Assembly (NCBI GenBank): GCA_913031205.1
Contig: CAJWEM010000007.1
Span: 1-43,412 of the forward strand
DNA from: an uncultured Gammaproteobacteria bacterium
GTDB taxonomy: Bacteria > Pseudomonadota > Gammaproteobacteria > Poriferisulfidales > GCA-002705445
Direction: 5' to 3'
DNA: 43,412 bases
Below, piece by piece: positions 8,460 to 16,370 of this stretch (positions are counted from its first letter, which is position 1; the number at the start of each line of letters is the position of its first letter). Made by a program: the position numbers and the translations under genes. The notes under the pieces are model-generated. The model was not told the DNA's origin. It saw only the letters and a program-made list of their open reading frames with translations, and did not search any database.

Positions 8460-8625
8460 TTGTACTCCTCCTTAAGAGGTTCATGTTGCAGTTAACTGCA
8501 GAATGAACAATTTTTATTATTGTTTTCATCCTACTTACTAAACTCAGGCCTATTTCAAAACATAACAGAAATTTTCTGATCCTCCTGATTACCTGAGCCC
8601 CAGACAACAAAAATTGCGTGGGGAA
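8460..8625 (-). promoter_or_regulatory. Structured 5' leader of the binding-protein mRNA (candidate regulatory RNA)
   Basis: The roughly 165-base untranslated leader contains several nested inverted repeats (plus-strand coordinates): CCCCA/TGGGG at 8598-8602 and 8619-8623; a long-range pair CCTGAG 8592-8597 with CTCAGG 8543-8548, which encloses CAGAA/TTCTG at 8566-8578; a compound hairpin GTTCAT/ATGAAC (8479-8484, 8503-8508) topped by GCAG-TTAA-CTGC; and a small hairpin at 8467-8479 in which CCTC can pair with part of the GGAGG ribosome site. I could not match it to a riboswitch class I know (glycine, guanidine-I, glutamine, SAM), so its nature is open. Confidence 0.45.
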
Positions 8626-8631
8626 CTTTCT

Positions 8632-8659
8632 AATTTACTAGAAAATGCGAAGCGGTCAA
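8632..8659 (-). promoter_or_regulatory. Putative sigma-70 promoter of the binding-protein gene
   Basis: On the minus strand a TTGACC -35 box (8654-8659) and a TAAATT -10 box (8632-8637) are separated by 16 bases, predicting a start near 8625. An inverted repeat TTTCTA/TAGAAA (8627-8644) overlaps the -10 box and could be an operator. The rest of the gap up to the proS stop (8660-8725) is plain AT-rich sequence with nothing else I recognise. Confidence 0.45.
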
Positions 8660-8725
8660 GTGTTATATATATATTTAAGTATTTGATTATATAATGATAT
8701 TAATCTATATATTCTTATCGATACG

Positions 8726-10027
8726 TTATTGATTTTTTTCAAATATTATTTTTAAAACTGCTTCAATCGTATTCGAGTTTGCCTGTACAGAATTAGAATT
8801 CTCAGAAATTGTAAAGGTTTTATCAGATACCCTCTCTTTTATCTCAAGGTTTTTATTTTCCAGATATTGCTTACCAACAATTATTTTATATGGCACTCCG
8901 ATTAAATCGCTATCAGAAAACATTATACCAGGACTTATATCTCTATCATCGAGTAAGACATCTACGCCGCAGGCTATCAGCTTTTGATAAACATCATCCG
9001 AGTAACCTTTTATTTTTTCATTTTTAGAATAACCAATCGAGATAATAACAATGTGAAAGGGTGTAATACTTTTGGGCCATATTATTCCTTTGTCATCATG
9101 TGATTGTTCAATTGCTGCTGCTGCAATTCTTGACACTCCAATACCATAGCATCCCATTGTTATTGTTATGTTCTTATTTTCTTTATTTGAGATGTTAGCA
9201 TTCATTGCATGGGAGTAATTTTTCCCAAGTTTAAAAATATGACCAACTTCGATACCTCTTTTAATCTTTACCTTTCCTGATCCGTCAGGTGATACATCCC
9301 CCTCTTTTGGAGGTTCAGGAAATAATTCTGCGTTAATTGCATAGTCTGATTTATCTGAGAAAATAAGTTCATCTTCACCATTATCAGCAATTACATGAAA
9401 TTCATGAGACTCGCTCCCGCCGATTTGACCATTATCTGCAATAACAACTTTAAACTCAAAACCTATTTTTTCAAATATTCTTTTATATGTATCAAACATT
9501 ATTTCATATGTTTTATTCAAACAAGCTTCGCTCTCATGGAAAGAGTAAGCATCTTTCATAAGAAATTCTCTTGCTCTCATTACACCAAATCTTGGCCTAA
9601 TTTCGTCTCTAAATTTTGTTTGAATTTGGTAATAAATAATTGGTAATTGCTTATAACTCTTTATTTCGTTTCTAACAATATCAGTTATGATTTCTTCATG
9701 TGTCGGCCCAAAACAAAATTCTCTTTCATGTCTATCAGTTAATCTAAGTAACTCTGGGCCATACTTTTCCCATCTTCCGGTTTCTTTCCAAAGTTCTGAG
9801 GGTTGTATTGCTGGCATCAGAATTTCTAGGGCGTTTGTATCGTTCATCTTTTCACGAATTATGTTTTCGATTTTTTTTAAAATTCGTAAACCCAATGGCA
9901 TCCAAGTATATAAACCAGATGCTAATTTTTTAATCATCCCTGATCTAATCATTAGCTTATGGCTAATAATTTCAGCATCGTTAGGTGTGTCTTTAGTTGT
10001 AGTTATGCCTGACTGTGTGTATTTCAT
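8726..10027 (-). CDS. proS: Prolyl-tRNA synthetase lacking the INS editing domain
   Basis: A class II aminoacyl-tRNA synthetase that charges tRNA-Pro. Motif 1 is around residues 30-53, motif 2 is FRDEIRPRFGVMRAREFLMKD near 139-159, and motif 3 is MGCYGIGVSR near 291-300 followed by AAAIEQ. The C-terminal anticodon-binding domain carries DDRDISPGIMFSDSDLIGVP. The flanking sequence resembles the E. coli-type enzyme, which is about 570 residues and has a roughly 180-residue editing insertion between motifs 2 and 3. Here that insertion is reduced to a short linker (about residues 230-258, including EPPKEGDVSPDGSGK), giving 433 residues. Clearance of Ala-tRNA-Pro would need a trans factor, not found in this window. 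Confidence 0.96.
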   Translation of the reverse strand: MKYTQSGITTTKDTPNDAEIISHKLMIRSGMIKKLASGLYTWMPLGLRILKKIENIIREKMNDTNALEILMPAIQPSELWKETGRWEKYGPELLRLTDRHEREFCFGPTHEEIITDIVRNEIKSYKQLPIIYYQIQTKFRDEIRPRFGVMRAREFLMKDAYSFHESEACLNKTYEIMFDTYKRIFEKIGFEFKVVIADNGQIGGSESHEFHVIADNGEDELIFSDKSDYAINAELFPEPPKEGDVSPDGSGKVKIKRGIEVGHIFKLGKNYSHAMNANISNKENKNITITMGCYGIGVSRIAAAAIEQSHDDKGIIWPKSITPFHIVIISIGYSKNEKIKGYSDDVYQKLIACGVDVLLDDRDISPGIMFSDSDLIGVPYKIIVGKQYLENKNLEIKERVSDKTFTISENSNSVQANSNTIEAVLKIIFEKNQ

Positions 10028-10054
10028 TTTTTTGAAACATTTAAGTTATAAAGA

Positions 10055-10074
10055 TTATATGATATATGATATAA
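10055..10074. promoter_or_regulatory. Candidate LysR operator in the proS/LysR divergent gap
   Basis: An inverted repeat TTATAT-N8-ATATAA lies in the 92-base gap between divergent proS and the LysR gene, and it contains two adjacent copies of ATGATAT (10059-10065 and 10066-10072). LysR regulators often bind a partly symmetric T-N11-A type site upstream of their own gene. The AT-rich composition makes chance matches easy, so this is tentative. Confidence 0.3.
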
Positions 10075-10119
10075 CTAAATATTATAAGAGGAGAATATAC
10101 TAGTAACAAAGGGGAGAAA

Positions 10120-11007
10120 ATGTCTGATAGGAGATTACAAGTATTCTATACCGTGGCAAAACTTTTAAGCTTTACTAAAGCTGCCGAAACATTGCATATG
10201 ACACAGCCTGCAGTTACTTTTCAAGTAAGACAGCTTGAGGATCATTTTAATACAAGATTATTTGATAGGACACATAATAAAATTGTATTAACAGATGCAG
10301 GTCAAAAGGTATTTTTCTACGCTGAAAAAATTTTTGAACTAAATTCAGAAATGGAACACTCTTTAAGAGCTCTTTCTGAGGATACTTCCGGCACATTATC
10401 TATTGGAGGAAGCACAACAATTGCGCAATATACCTTTCCATCTCTCCTTAAGGGCTTCCGAGAAAAATATCCTGATCTAAGTATTAGGATTTGTGAGGCA
10501 AATACCGAAGGAATTGTGGCAAAAGTAGAAAGCTCAATGATCGATTTAGGTATTGTTGAAGCACCAGTATCAAATCAAGACTTAGATGTTGATATTTTTA
10601 GGGCAGACGAACTTGTTTTAATTACACATCCAGAACATAAATTAGCAAAAAAAGAAAATGTTAAGCCAATAGATATTATAAAACTTCCTTTTATTACAAG
10701 AGAAGAGGGCTCAGGTACAAAGTCAGTTATCTTCGATTATTTTGCAAAACACAATATAGAAAAAAATAATATCAATATATGTATGGAACTTGGAAATTCA
10801 GAGTCAGTAAAAGGAGCTGTAGAAACTGGTATAGGGGTTTCTATACTTTCAAAAACAACAATTGAAAAAGAGCTACAATTAAATAGGCTTTCATATGTTC
10901 CATTAAGCCCAAAACTTACTCGTAATTTCTATTTTGTGAAGAAAAGGCATAAATTCAGACTCAAAGTTACTGATGAACTTATAACTTATGCAAAAAGTTT
11001 TGATTAA
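10120..11007 (+). CDS. LysR-family transcriptional regulator (CysL/CbbR-like)
   Basis: A 295-residue LysR-type regulator. Residues 1-60 form the winged helix-turn-helix (FTKAAETLHMTQPAVTFQVRQLED), and the rest is the periplasmic-binding-like effector domain (LSIGGSTTIAQYTFP, REEGSGTKS, VETGIGVSILSK). Overall it looks like the CysL/CbbR branch, whose members control sulfur or carbon fixation genes; that assignment is by resemblance only. A strong GGGGAG ribosome site at 10111-10116 fixes the start. It is divergent from proS, which may be a bystander rather than a target, and nearly touches convergent bcp (3 bases). Confidence 0.88.
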   Translation: MSDRRLQVFYTVAKLLSFTKAAETLHMTQPAVTFQVRQLEDHFNTRLFDRTHNKIVLTDAGQKVFFYAEKIFELNSEMEHSLRALSEDTSGTLSIGGSTTIAQYTFPSLLKGFREKYPDLSIRICEANTEGIVAKVESSMIDLGIVEAPVSNQDLDVDIFRADELVLITHPEHKLAKKENVKPIDIIKLPFITREEGSGTKSVIFDYFAKHNIEKNNINICMELGNSESVKGAVETGIGVSILSKTTIEKELQLNRLSYVPLSPKLTRNFYFVKKRHKFRLKVTDELITYAKSFD

Positions 11008-11010
11008 AAA

Positions 11011-11481
11011 TTAAGTATTAGTTTTAATAAAATTTAAAACCTCTTCGGCATGACCTTTAACTTTAACTTTTCTCCATTCTTTTATTAGCTTACCTTTTTT
11101 ATCAATAACAAAAGTACTTCTCTCAATGCCCATGTATTTTTTCCCATACATATTTTTTTCCTTTATTACATCGAACATTTTACATATTTCTTCATTTTCA
11201 TCACTTATCAAATCAAATTTATATTTGTATTTCTTTTTAAAATTTTCATGGGATTTTATACTATCTCTAGATATTCCGAAAATTTCAGTACTTAGATTTT
11301 TAAATTTTTTATAGTTATCTGAAAAGTCTATACCCTCTTGTGTACAACCAGGAGTGTTATCTTTTGGATAAAAATATAGAACTAAAAAATTATCTTGAAA
11401 ATCTTTTAACTTAAATTCAATTTCACTGGTTGATTTTGCTTTAAAATTGTTGACTTTTTTACCAATTTCTACAATTTTCAT
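11011..11481 (-). CDS. bcp: Peroxiredoxin, Bcp/PrxQ family
   Basis: A 156-residue thiol peroxidase that reduces peroxides in the cytoplasm. The peroxidatic site is FYPKDNTPGCTQEG, with Thr43 and Cys46. In E. coli Bcp the resolving cysteine sits five residues after it; here that position is Ile, so the enzyme either works as a 1-Cys peroxiredoxin or uses C100 (NEEICKMF) as partner. The C-terminal RSTFVIDKKGKLIKEWRKVKVKGHAEEVL block is typical. It is divergent from dapA across a 95-base gap with a tandem repeat, and abuts the LysR gene tail-to-tail. Confidence 0.95.
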   Translation of the reverse strand: MKIVEIGKKVNNFKAKSTSEIEFKLKDFQDNFLVLYFYPKDNTPGCTQEGIDFSDNYKKFKNLSTEIFGISRDSIKSHENFKKKYKYKFDLISDENEEICKMFDVIKEKNMYGKKYMGIERSTFVIDKKGKLIKEWRKVKVKGHAEEVLNFIKTNT

Positions 11482-11513
11482 AAAATATGCCTCTAAAGTT
11501 TTTTAAAAATAAG

Positions 11514-11553
11514 TTAGAATAATATTATATATTTTAGAATTATATTATATATT
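11514..11553. repeat. 20-bp tandem repeat in the bcp/dapA promoter gap
   Basis: Two directly abutting 20-base units, each beginning TTAGAAT (11514 and 11534) and ending TATTATATATT, differ at one position only (A or T at unit position 8). Each unit carries TATAAT on the minus strand and TATTAT on the plus strand, so both divergent genes could have duplicated -10 elements or operator half-sites two helical turns apart. Confidence 0.75.
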
Positions 11554-11576
11554 TCGAAGAAAAATAGGATAATTTT

Positions 11577-12449
11577 ATGTTTACAGGAAGCATGGTAGCA
11601 GTAGCTACACCAATGAATGAAGACGGATCGATAGACTTTGAAAGTTTTGAGAAATTAATTGAATTTCATATTGAAAATAAAACAGATGCAATAGTTCCAG
11701 TTGGAACAACTGGCGAATCTGCAACACTTAATCATGAAGAGCATTGTGAAACCATAAGTTTTGTTGTTTCAAAGGTTGCGAAAAGAATTCCTGTAATTGC
11801 CGGCACTGGAGCAAATTCAACCTCCGAAGCAATTGATCTTACAAAGTACGCTCATGATGCAGGAGTTGATGGCTGTCTATCCGTTACCCCTTACTATAAT
11901 AAGCCAACACAAGAGGGCCTTTATTTACATTTCAAATCTATAGCAAATGCTGTACCTGTTCCCTTAATTCCCTATAATGTTCCAGGTAGAACATCTTGTG
12001 ATATGTTACCTGAGACGGTAGAAAGATTTTTATCAATAAAAAATATTGTCGCGATAAAAGAGGCAATTGGCGATGTTGATAGAATAAAGAAATTGGTTAG
12101 TATTTGTGGTGACAAAATTAACATACTTAGTGGAGATGATTTAACAGCCATGGAGGCTCTTCTAAATGGTGGAAAAGGTGTTATTACCGTAACCGGAAAT
12201 ATTGCTCCGAAATATATGCATCTAATGTGTAAGGCAGCTATAGAGGGAGATAGAGAGTTGGCAAGCAAGTATGATAAAAAAATTATAGGATTGCATAGAG
12301 ATCTATTTTTGGAATCAAATCCAATTCCAGCAAAATGGGCTTTATATAAAATGGGTTTAATAAAAAAAGGTATACGACTACCTCTCACATTTTTTTCACA
12401 AGAACACCACGAAAAACTTTTAGAATCAATGAAGCTTGCAGGAGTATAA
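11577..12449 (+). CDS. dapA: 4-hydroxy-tetrahydrodipicolinate synthase
   Basis: A 290-residue TIM-barrel aldolase that condenses pyruvate with aspartate semialdehyde, the first committed step of diaminopimelate and lysine synthesis. Catalytic residues are in their textbook places: Schiff-base Lys161 in IVAIKEAIGD, Tyr133 in LIPYNVPGR, Thr44 and Thr45 in PVGTTGES, and Arg138. YYNKPTQEGLY is also conserved. Length equals the usual 290-300. It is followed after 3 bases by bamC, the classic dapA-nlpB pair, and is preceded by the tandem-repeat promoter gap shared with bcp. Confidence 0.98.
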   Translation: MFTGSMVAVATPMNEDGSIDFESFEKLIEFHIENKTDAIVPVGTTGESATLNHEEHCETISFVVSKVAKRIPVIAGTGANSTSEAIDLTKYAHDAGVDGCLSVTPYYNKPTQEGLYLHFKSIANAVPVPLIPYNVPGRTSCDMLPETVERFLSIKNIVAIKEAIGDVDRIKKLVSICGDKINILSGDDLTAMEALLNGGKGVITVTGNIAPKYMHLMCKAAIEGDRELASKYDKKIIGLHRDLFLESNPIPAKWALYKMGLIKKGIRLPLTFFSQEHHEKLLESMKLAGV

Positions 12450-12452
12450 TTA

Positions 12453-13544
12453 ATGCATAATAATAAAAATATTTTTTTGCTCTCTATTTTATTTTTTTCA
12501 CTTGCAAGTTGTTCAGATAAACCAATTACTGTTGATGATGTTACTGGCATAGGAGATGACATTGTCGAAATTTTTGGAGGAGAGGATTCAGAAAATTATG
12601 GTAACAGTAAAAGTATAGCATCATTAGAAATTCCTCCTTCTTTAGATAATCCAAATTATTCTGATTCTTTAAAAGTTCCTAAATCAATCAATGATAAAGG
12701 AGAAATTATAGATATGTCTGATGCGCCAGTTTTACCTACTTATTTAGATATGAGTATCGTAAAACAAGGAATTGCAAGATGGCTTGTCGTACAAGCCGAC
12801 CCTGTGTCACTGTGGCCATATTTGAGTCAATTTTGGATTTCGCAAGGCTATGAATTATCAATTAACGAACCCGTTAGTGGAATCCTTGAAACAAAATGGA
12901 AAAAAAATCAAATTAACTTTGATAGCGAGAGTGATCTTATTGAAACAGATGACTTCAATTACCATGCAATAAAAGAAAAGTTCAGAATACGGCTTGAGAG
13001 ACAACCAGATGGGGATACAAATATATATGTATCTAATCATTTGCTAGAGTTAGATGATGTCGATAATCAAGGTAATATAATTTGGAAAAATAAAAGATCT
13101 GATGTTTCTCGAGAAGCTGAAATGTTAGTAAGACTCATGGAGTATTTTGGATTAACTAGAAGTGAAGCTGTAGATATATTTAATGAAGGAGAGAAAGAAA
13201 AAGATAACAGTAAAACTTATATAGATCTAATCGATTTTTATGGAGTGCCAGCAATATTAATCAAAGAATCCTTTAGCAAACTTTGGAGAGAAGTCGGTTC
13301 TTCCTTAGATAGAAGCGGGTTATTTGTAGTCGATAATAATAGAGATTTAGCAACATATACAATTACAACAAACAAGATTTTAAAAACAGAGAAAAGTTAC
13401 GAAATAAAATTAACGAAAAAAAATGATGAATATCTCATTACTGTACATAATTTAAATAATTCTAAGTTATCAAATAAAGAAGCGAGGGATATTTTAAAAC
13501 ATATAATTTCGTCTTACGATACCAATATTGCAAAAACTAACTAG
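12453..13544 (+). CDS. bamC: Outer membrane assembly lipoprotein BamC (NlpB)
   Basis: A 363-residue lipoprotein accessory of the BAM complex. The signal peptide ends in the lipobox LASC (Cys20). The region after it (IASLEIPPSLDNP, then DAPVLPTYLD) resembles the unstructured N-terminal part of BamC that binds BamD, and two helix-grip-like domains follow: about 105-220 (VVQADPVSLWPYLSQFW...VRLMEYFG) and 260-355 (ESFSKLWREVGSSLDRSGLFVVD). Sequence similarity in this family is weak, so position behind dapA, the lipobox and the repeated domain layout carry the call. Its stop lies in a CTAG palindrome (13541-13544) that also provides the stop of convergent folE2. Confidence 0.88.
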   Translation: MHNNKNIFLLSILFFSLASCSDKPITVDDVTGIGDDIVEIFGGEDSENYGNSKSIASLEIPPSLDNPNYSDSLKVPKSINDKGEIIDMSDAPVLPTYLDMSIVKQGIARWLVVQADPVSLWPYLSQFWISQGYELSINEPVSGILETKWKKNQINFDSESDLIETDDFNYHAIKEKFRIRLERQPDGDTNIYVSNHLLELDDVDNQGNIIWKNKRSDVSREAEMLVRLMEYFGLTRSEAVDIFNEGEKEKDNSKTYIDLIDFYGVPAILIKESFSKLWREVGSSLDRSGLFVVDNNRDLATYTITTNKILKTEKSYEIKLTKKNDEYLITVHNLNNSKLSNKEARDILKHIISSYDTNIAKTN

Positions 13545-14437
13545 CCTGGGAATGAATGAAGTTTTGAAAACTTTAAATAAGATATTTTACTTTTTTTGCT
13601 GTTATGAGTATCTTTCTTTTTATCTTTCTCAATATAAGCATAAGCAGAATGATTATGAATAGACTCAAAGTTTTCAGACTCAATCTTATATGCAGTTATT
13701 CTGTCATCTTTATTTAAAGTAACAGCAACATCTCGGATAATATCTTCAGTAAATTTTGGGTTGTCATATGCTTCTTCTGTCACATATTTTTCATCTGGCC
13801 TTTTTAATAACCCATAAATTTGACATGATGCTTGATCTTCAAGCATCTCGATAATATCGTCAATCCAAACCGTATCTTCAATTTTTATGTGGGCAGATAT
13901 ATGAGATCTTTGATTATGAGCGCCATAGTCAGATATATTTTTAGAGCATGGGCATAAACTTGTAACTGGAACAGTAACTTTTAAATATTTATTAATAATA
14001 TTATTTTTAATTTCACAAGTAAAATTCACAGAATAATCAAGAAGACTTTCAACCCTCGATACTGGAGCAGCTTTCATTTTGAAGTAGGTAAAATCAACTG
14101 AAATATACGCTGATTCGGAATCTAAGATATTTGTTGTGTCTTTTACAAGATTCTGAAAGTTTTCAATATTTATAGTATCATCTTGGTCTTGAAGAATTTT
14201 CACAAATCTTGACATGTGAGTTCCTTTTACATCATGTGGAAGACCTACAGACATAATGAAATTACCTATTACTGACTGAGTATCGCCATCTCTGTCAGAA
14301 ATTTTAATAGGGTACTTTATGTCCTTAATACCAACTCTACTGATTGGTATGTTTCTGACATCAACCTTACTCTGAGTATCTTGTAATTCTTTTGAAGGTT
14401 TATTTTCCGTTTTTTTATCTTCTTTTTTTATTGCCAT
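13541..14437 (-). CDS. folE2: GTP cyclohydrolase FolE2 (type IB)
   Basis: A 298-residue GCYH-IB enzyme that converts GTP to dihydroneopterin triphosphate, the entry to folate and other pterins. It is the FolE paralogue that does not depend strictly on zinc. The N-terminal block DTQSKVDVRNIPISRVGIKDI and the active-site stretch TSLCPCSKNISDYGAHNQRSHI, with Cys162 and Cys164, are diagnostic. The first 15 or so residues are a charged extension. It is the last gene of the minus-strand run beginning at ypjD, 25 bases after dxs. No FolE type IA is visible here, so this may be the cell's only entry enzyme. Confidence 0.95.
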   Translation of the reverse strand: MAIKKEDKKTENKPSKELQDTQSKVDVRNIPISRVGIKDIKYPIKISDRDGDTQSVIGNFIMSVGLPHDVKGTHMSRFVKILQDQDDTINIENFQNLVKDTTNILDSESAYISVDFTYFKMKAAPVSRVESLLDYSVNFTCEIKNNIINKYLKVTVPVTSLCPCSKNISDYGAHNQRSHISAHIKIEDTVWIDDIIEMLEDQASCQIYGLLKRPDEKYVTEEAYDNPKFTEDIIRDVAVTLNKDDRITAYKIESENFESIHNHSAYAYIEKDKKKDTHNSKKSKISYLKFSKLHSFPG

Positions 14438-14462
14438 AACCTTGTTTAAATCTTGTAATATA

Positions 14463-16355
14463 TCATTTTATGTTACTAGAGTGATTTAGATCATACAAGT
14501 CATTATTTTTTGTAAATTTTTTTATTTTTTTAATAATTTCTATTTTCGAAATACCACCAAGCTTCAACTGCTCCTCTCTTGTTGCATGTGGGAAGAATTC
14601 ATCTGGGGCACCAATATTAATTACATGAATATTTTCAATCTTTTCATCTATAATTATTTCATTGACTAAACTACCAGCACCACCTTTTACAGTATTATCC
14701 TCTACAGTAACAAGCAAATGATTATTTTTAGCATTTTCAATAATTGTTTTTTTATCTATAGGCTTTATAAACCTCATATCTACTAATGTTGCATTAATTT
14801 CTTCCGCAACACTTTTGCAAATATCTAATACTGACCCAAAACATAATATTGAGATTTTCTCTCCTTCAATTATTTTTCTGGAAATACCAATTTCTAAATT
14901 TTCAAGATTATTGTTTATTTTTACTCCTAGACCCTCTCCTCTTGGATATCTGACAACGGCAGGACCATTATGAAGATAGCCTGTATAAAGCATATTTCTA
15001 CACTCTTGTTCATCGCTTGGCGCCATTATTAAAATGTTTGGAATGCAGCGTAAGTATGACAAATCAAACATTCCACTATGTGTACTTCCGTCAGCTCCTA
15101 CAAAACCGGCTCTATCAACTGCAAAAAGTACGTCGAGACCTTGCAAAGCCACATCATGTATTAATTGATCATAAGCTCTTTGAAGAAAAGTGGAGTATAT
15201 ACAAACTACTGGTTTTTGTCCTTCGCAAGCAAGCCCAGCTGCTAGAGTCACTGCATGTTGTTCAGCAATACCGACATCAATGTATCTCTCAGGAAATTTT
15301 TTAGAAAAATTTACTAAACCAGAACCTTCACGCATTGCAGGAGTGATTGCAAAAATTCTTGGATCCTTATTCGCAATATCGCATATCCAGTCATCAAAAA
15401 TTTTAGTATAGGTTGGTTTTTGATCTTTAGTTTTCTCAACACCTTTACTAGTATCAAAAATCGGGACTGCGTGATATTTTACTGGATCTGACTCTGCGGG
15501 AAGGTAACCCTTACCTTTTTTAGTGATTACATGAAGTAATTTAGGACCTTTAATCTTTTTTAAATTTTTAAGAGTTTTTACTAAATTCTGAGTATTATGT
15601 CCATCTATCGGTCCATAGTAATTAATTCCCATTTCCTCGAAAAGCATTCCAGGAGCTAATAAACCTTTAATATGTTTTTCAGTTTTCGTTAAGAATAAAC
15701 CGCCAGAAGGAGGCACTTTTTTAAATATATTTTTACTTCCTTCTTTAACCGTAGAGTACGCCTTGCTAGAAAGTATTTTTGTTAAATAGTTCGTCATAGC
15801 GCCAACATTTGGCGAAATTGACATTTCATTATCGTTCAAAATAACTAATATATCTTCTTTTATAGATCCCATATGATTTAATGCTTCGAAAGCCATTCCT
15901 GCACTTAGCCCCCCATCACCTATAACTGCTACAATCTTTTTATCTTCATTTTTATATGATGAAGCAATGGCCATCCCAATAGCAGCACTAATAGATGTGC
16001 TGGAGTGACCAACACCAAAAACATCATATTCACTTTCTTCTCTTGAGGGAAAAGGGTGCAGTCCATCTTTTTTTCTAATTGTATGAAGTTCATCTTTTCT
16101 TCCGGTAAGAACTTTATGCCCGTAGCATTGATGCCCAACGTCCCAAATTATCTTATCATCTGGCGTGTTAAAGGAATAATGAAGCGCAACTGTTAGTTCT
16201 ACAGCTCCAAGACTTGCACCAAAATGTCCTCCACACTGAGACACCGTCTCGATTAAATAATGTCTTAATTCATCAGAAACGTCATCCAAGTCGCTCAAAG
16301 ACAATATCCTAAGATCCGATGGATTAATTATTTTATTTATAAATTCGTATTTCAT
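14463..16355 (-). CDS. dxs: 1-deoxy-D-xylulose-5-phosphate synthase
   Basis: A 630-residue thiamine-diphosphate enzyme that joins pyruvate and glyceraldehyde 3-phosphate, the first step of the MEP isoprenoid pathway. Visible marks are IIWDVGHQCYGHKVLTGR, the ThDP/Mg motif GDGGLSAGMAFEALNH followed by ILNDNEMSISPNVG, and in the second domain VDVGIAEQHAVTLAAGLA and FAVDRAGFVGADGSTHSGMFD. Length is normal (E. coli 620). It follows ispA by 15 bases in the conserved xseB-ispA-dxs operon, which couples it to prenyl diphosphate chain synthesis. Confidence 0.98.
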   Translation of the reverse strand: MKYEFINKIINPSDLRILSLSDLDDVSDELRHYLIETVSQCGGHFGASLGAVELTVALHYSFNTPDDKIIWDVGHQCYGHKVLTGRKDELHTIRKKDGLHPFPSREESEYDVFGVGHSSTSISAAIGMAIASSYKNEDKKIVAVIGDGGLSAGMAFEALNHMGSIKEDILVILNDNEMSISPNVGAMTNYLTKILSSKAYSTVKEGSKNIFKKVPPSGGLFLTKTEKHIKGLLAPGMLFEEMGINYYGPIDGHNTQNLVKTLKNLKKIKGPKLLHVITKKGKGYLPAESDPVKYHAVPIFDTSKGVEKTKDQKPTYTKIFDDWICDIANKDPRIFAITPAMREGSGLVNFSKKFPERYIDVGIAEQHAVTLAAGLACEGQKPVVCIYSTFLQRAYDQLIHDVALQGLDVLFAVDRAGFVGADGSTHSGMFDLSYLRCIPNILIMAPSDEQECRNMLYTGYLHNGPAVVRYPRGEGLGVKINNNLENLEIGISRKIIEGEKISILCFGSVLDICKSVAEEINATLVDMRFIKPIDKKTIIENAKNNHLLVTVEDNTVKGGAGSLVNEIIIDEKIENIHVINIGAPDEFFPHATREEQLKLGGISKIEIIKKIKKFTKNNDLYDLNHSSNIK

Positions 16356-16370
16356 TATTTAAATCTTTAT

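Noticed and set aside
8520-8620. Known riboswitch (guanidine-I, glycine, glutamine) before the binding-protein gene
   Set aside because: The conserved core sequences of these classes that I know are not present; only generic hairpins can be supported.
11972-12562. 196-codon open frame antisense to dapA
   Set aside because: It lies opposite strongly conserved dapA, is rich in Ser, Ile and Phe as expected for a shadow frame, and shows no family motif.
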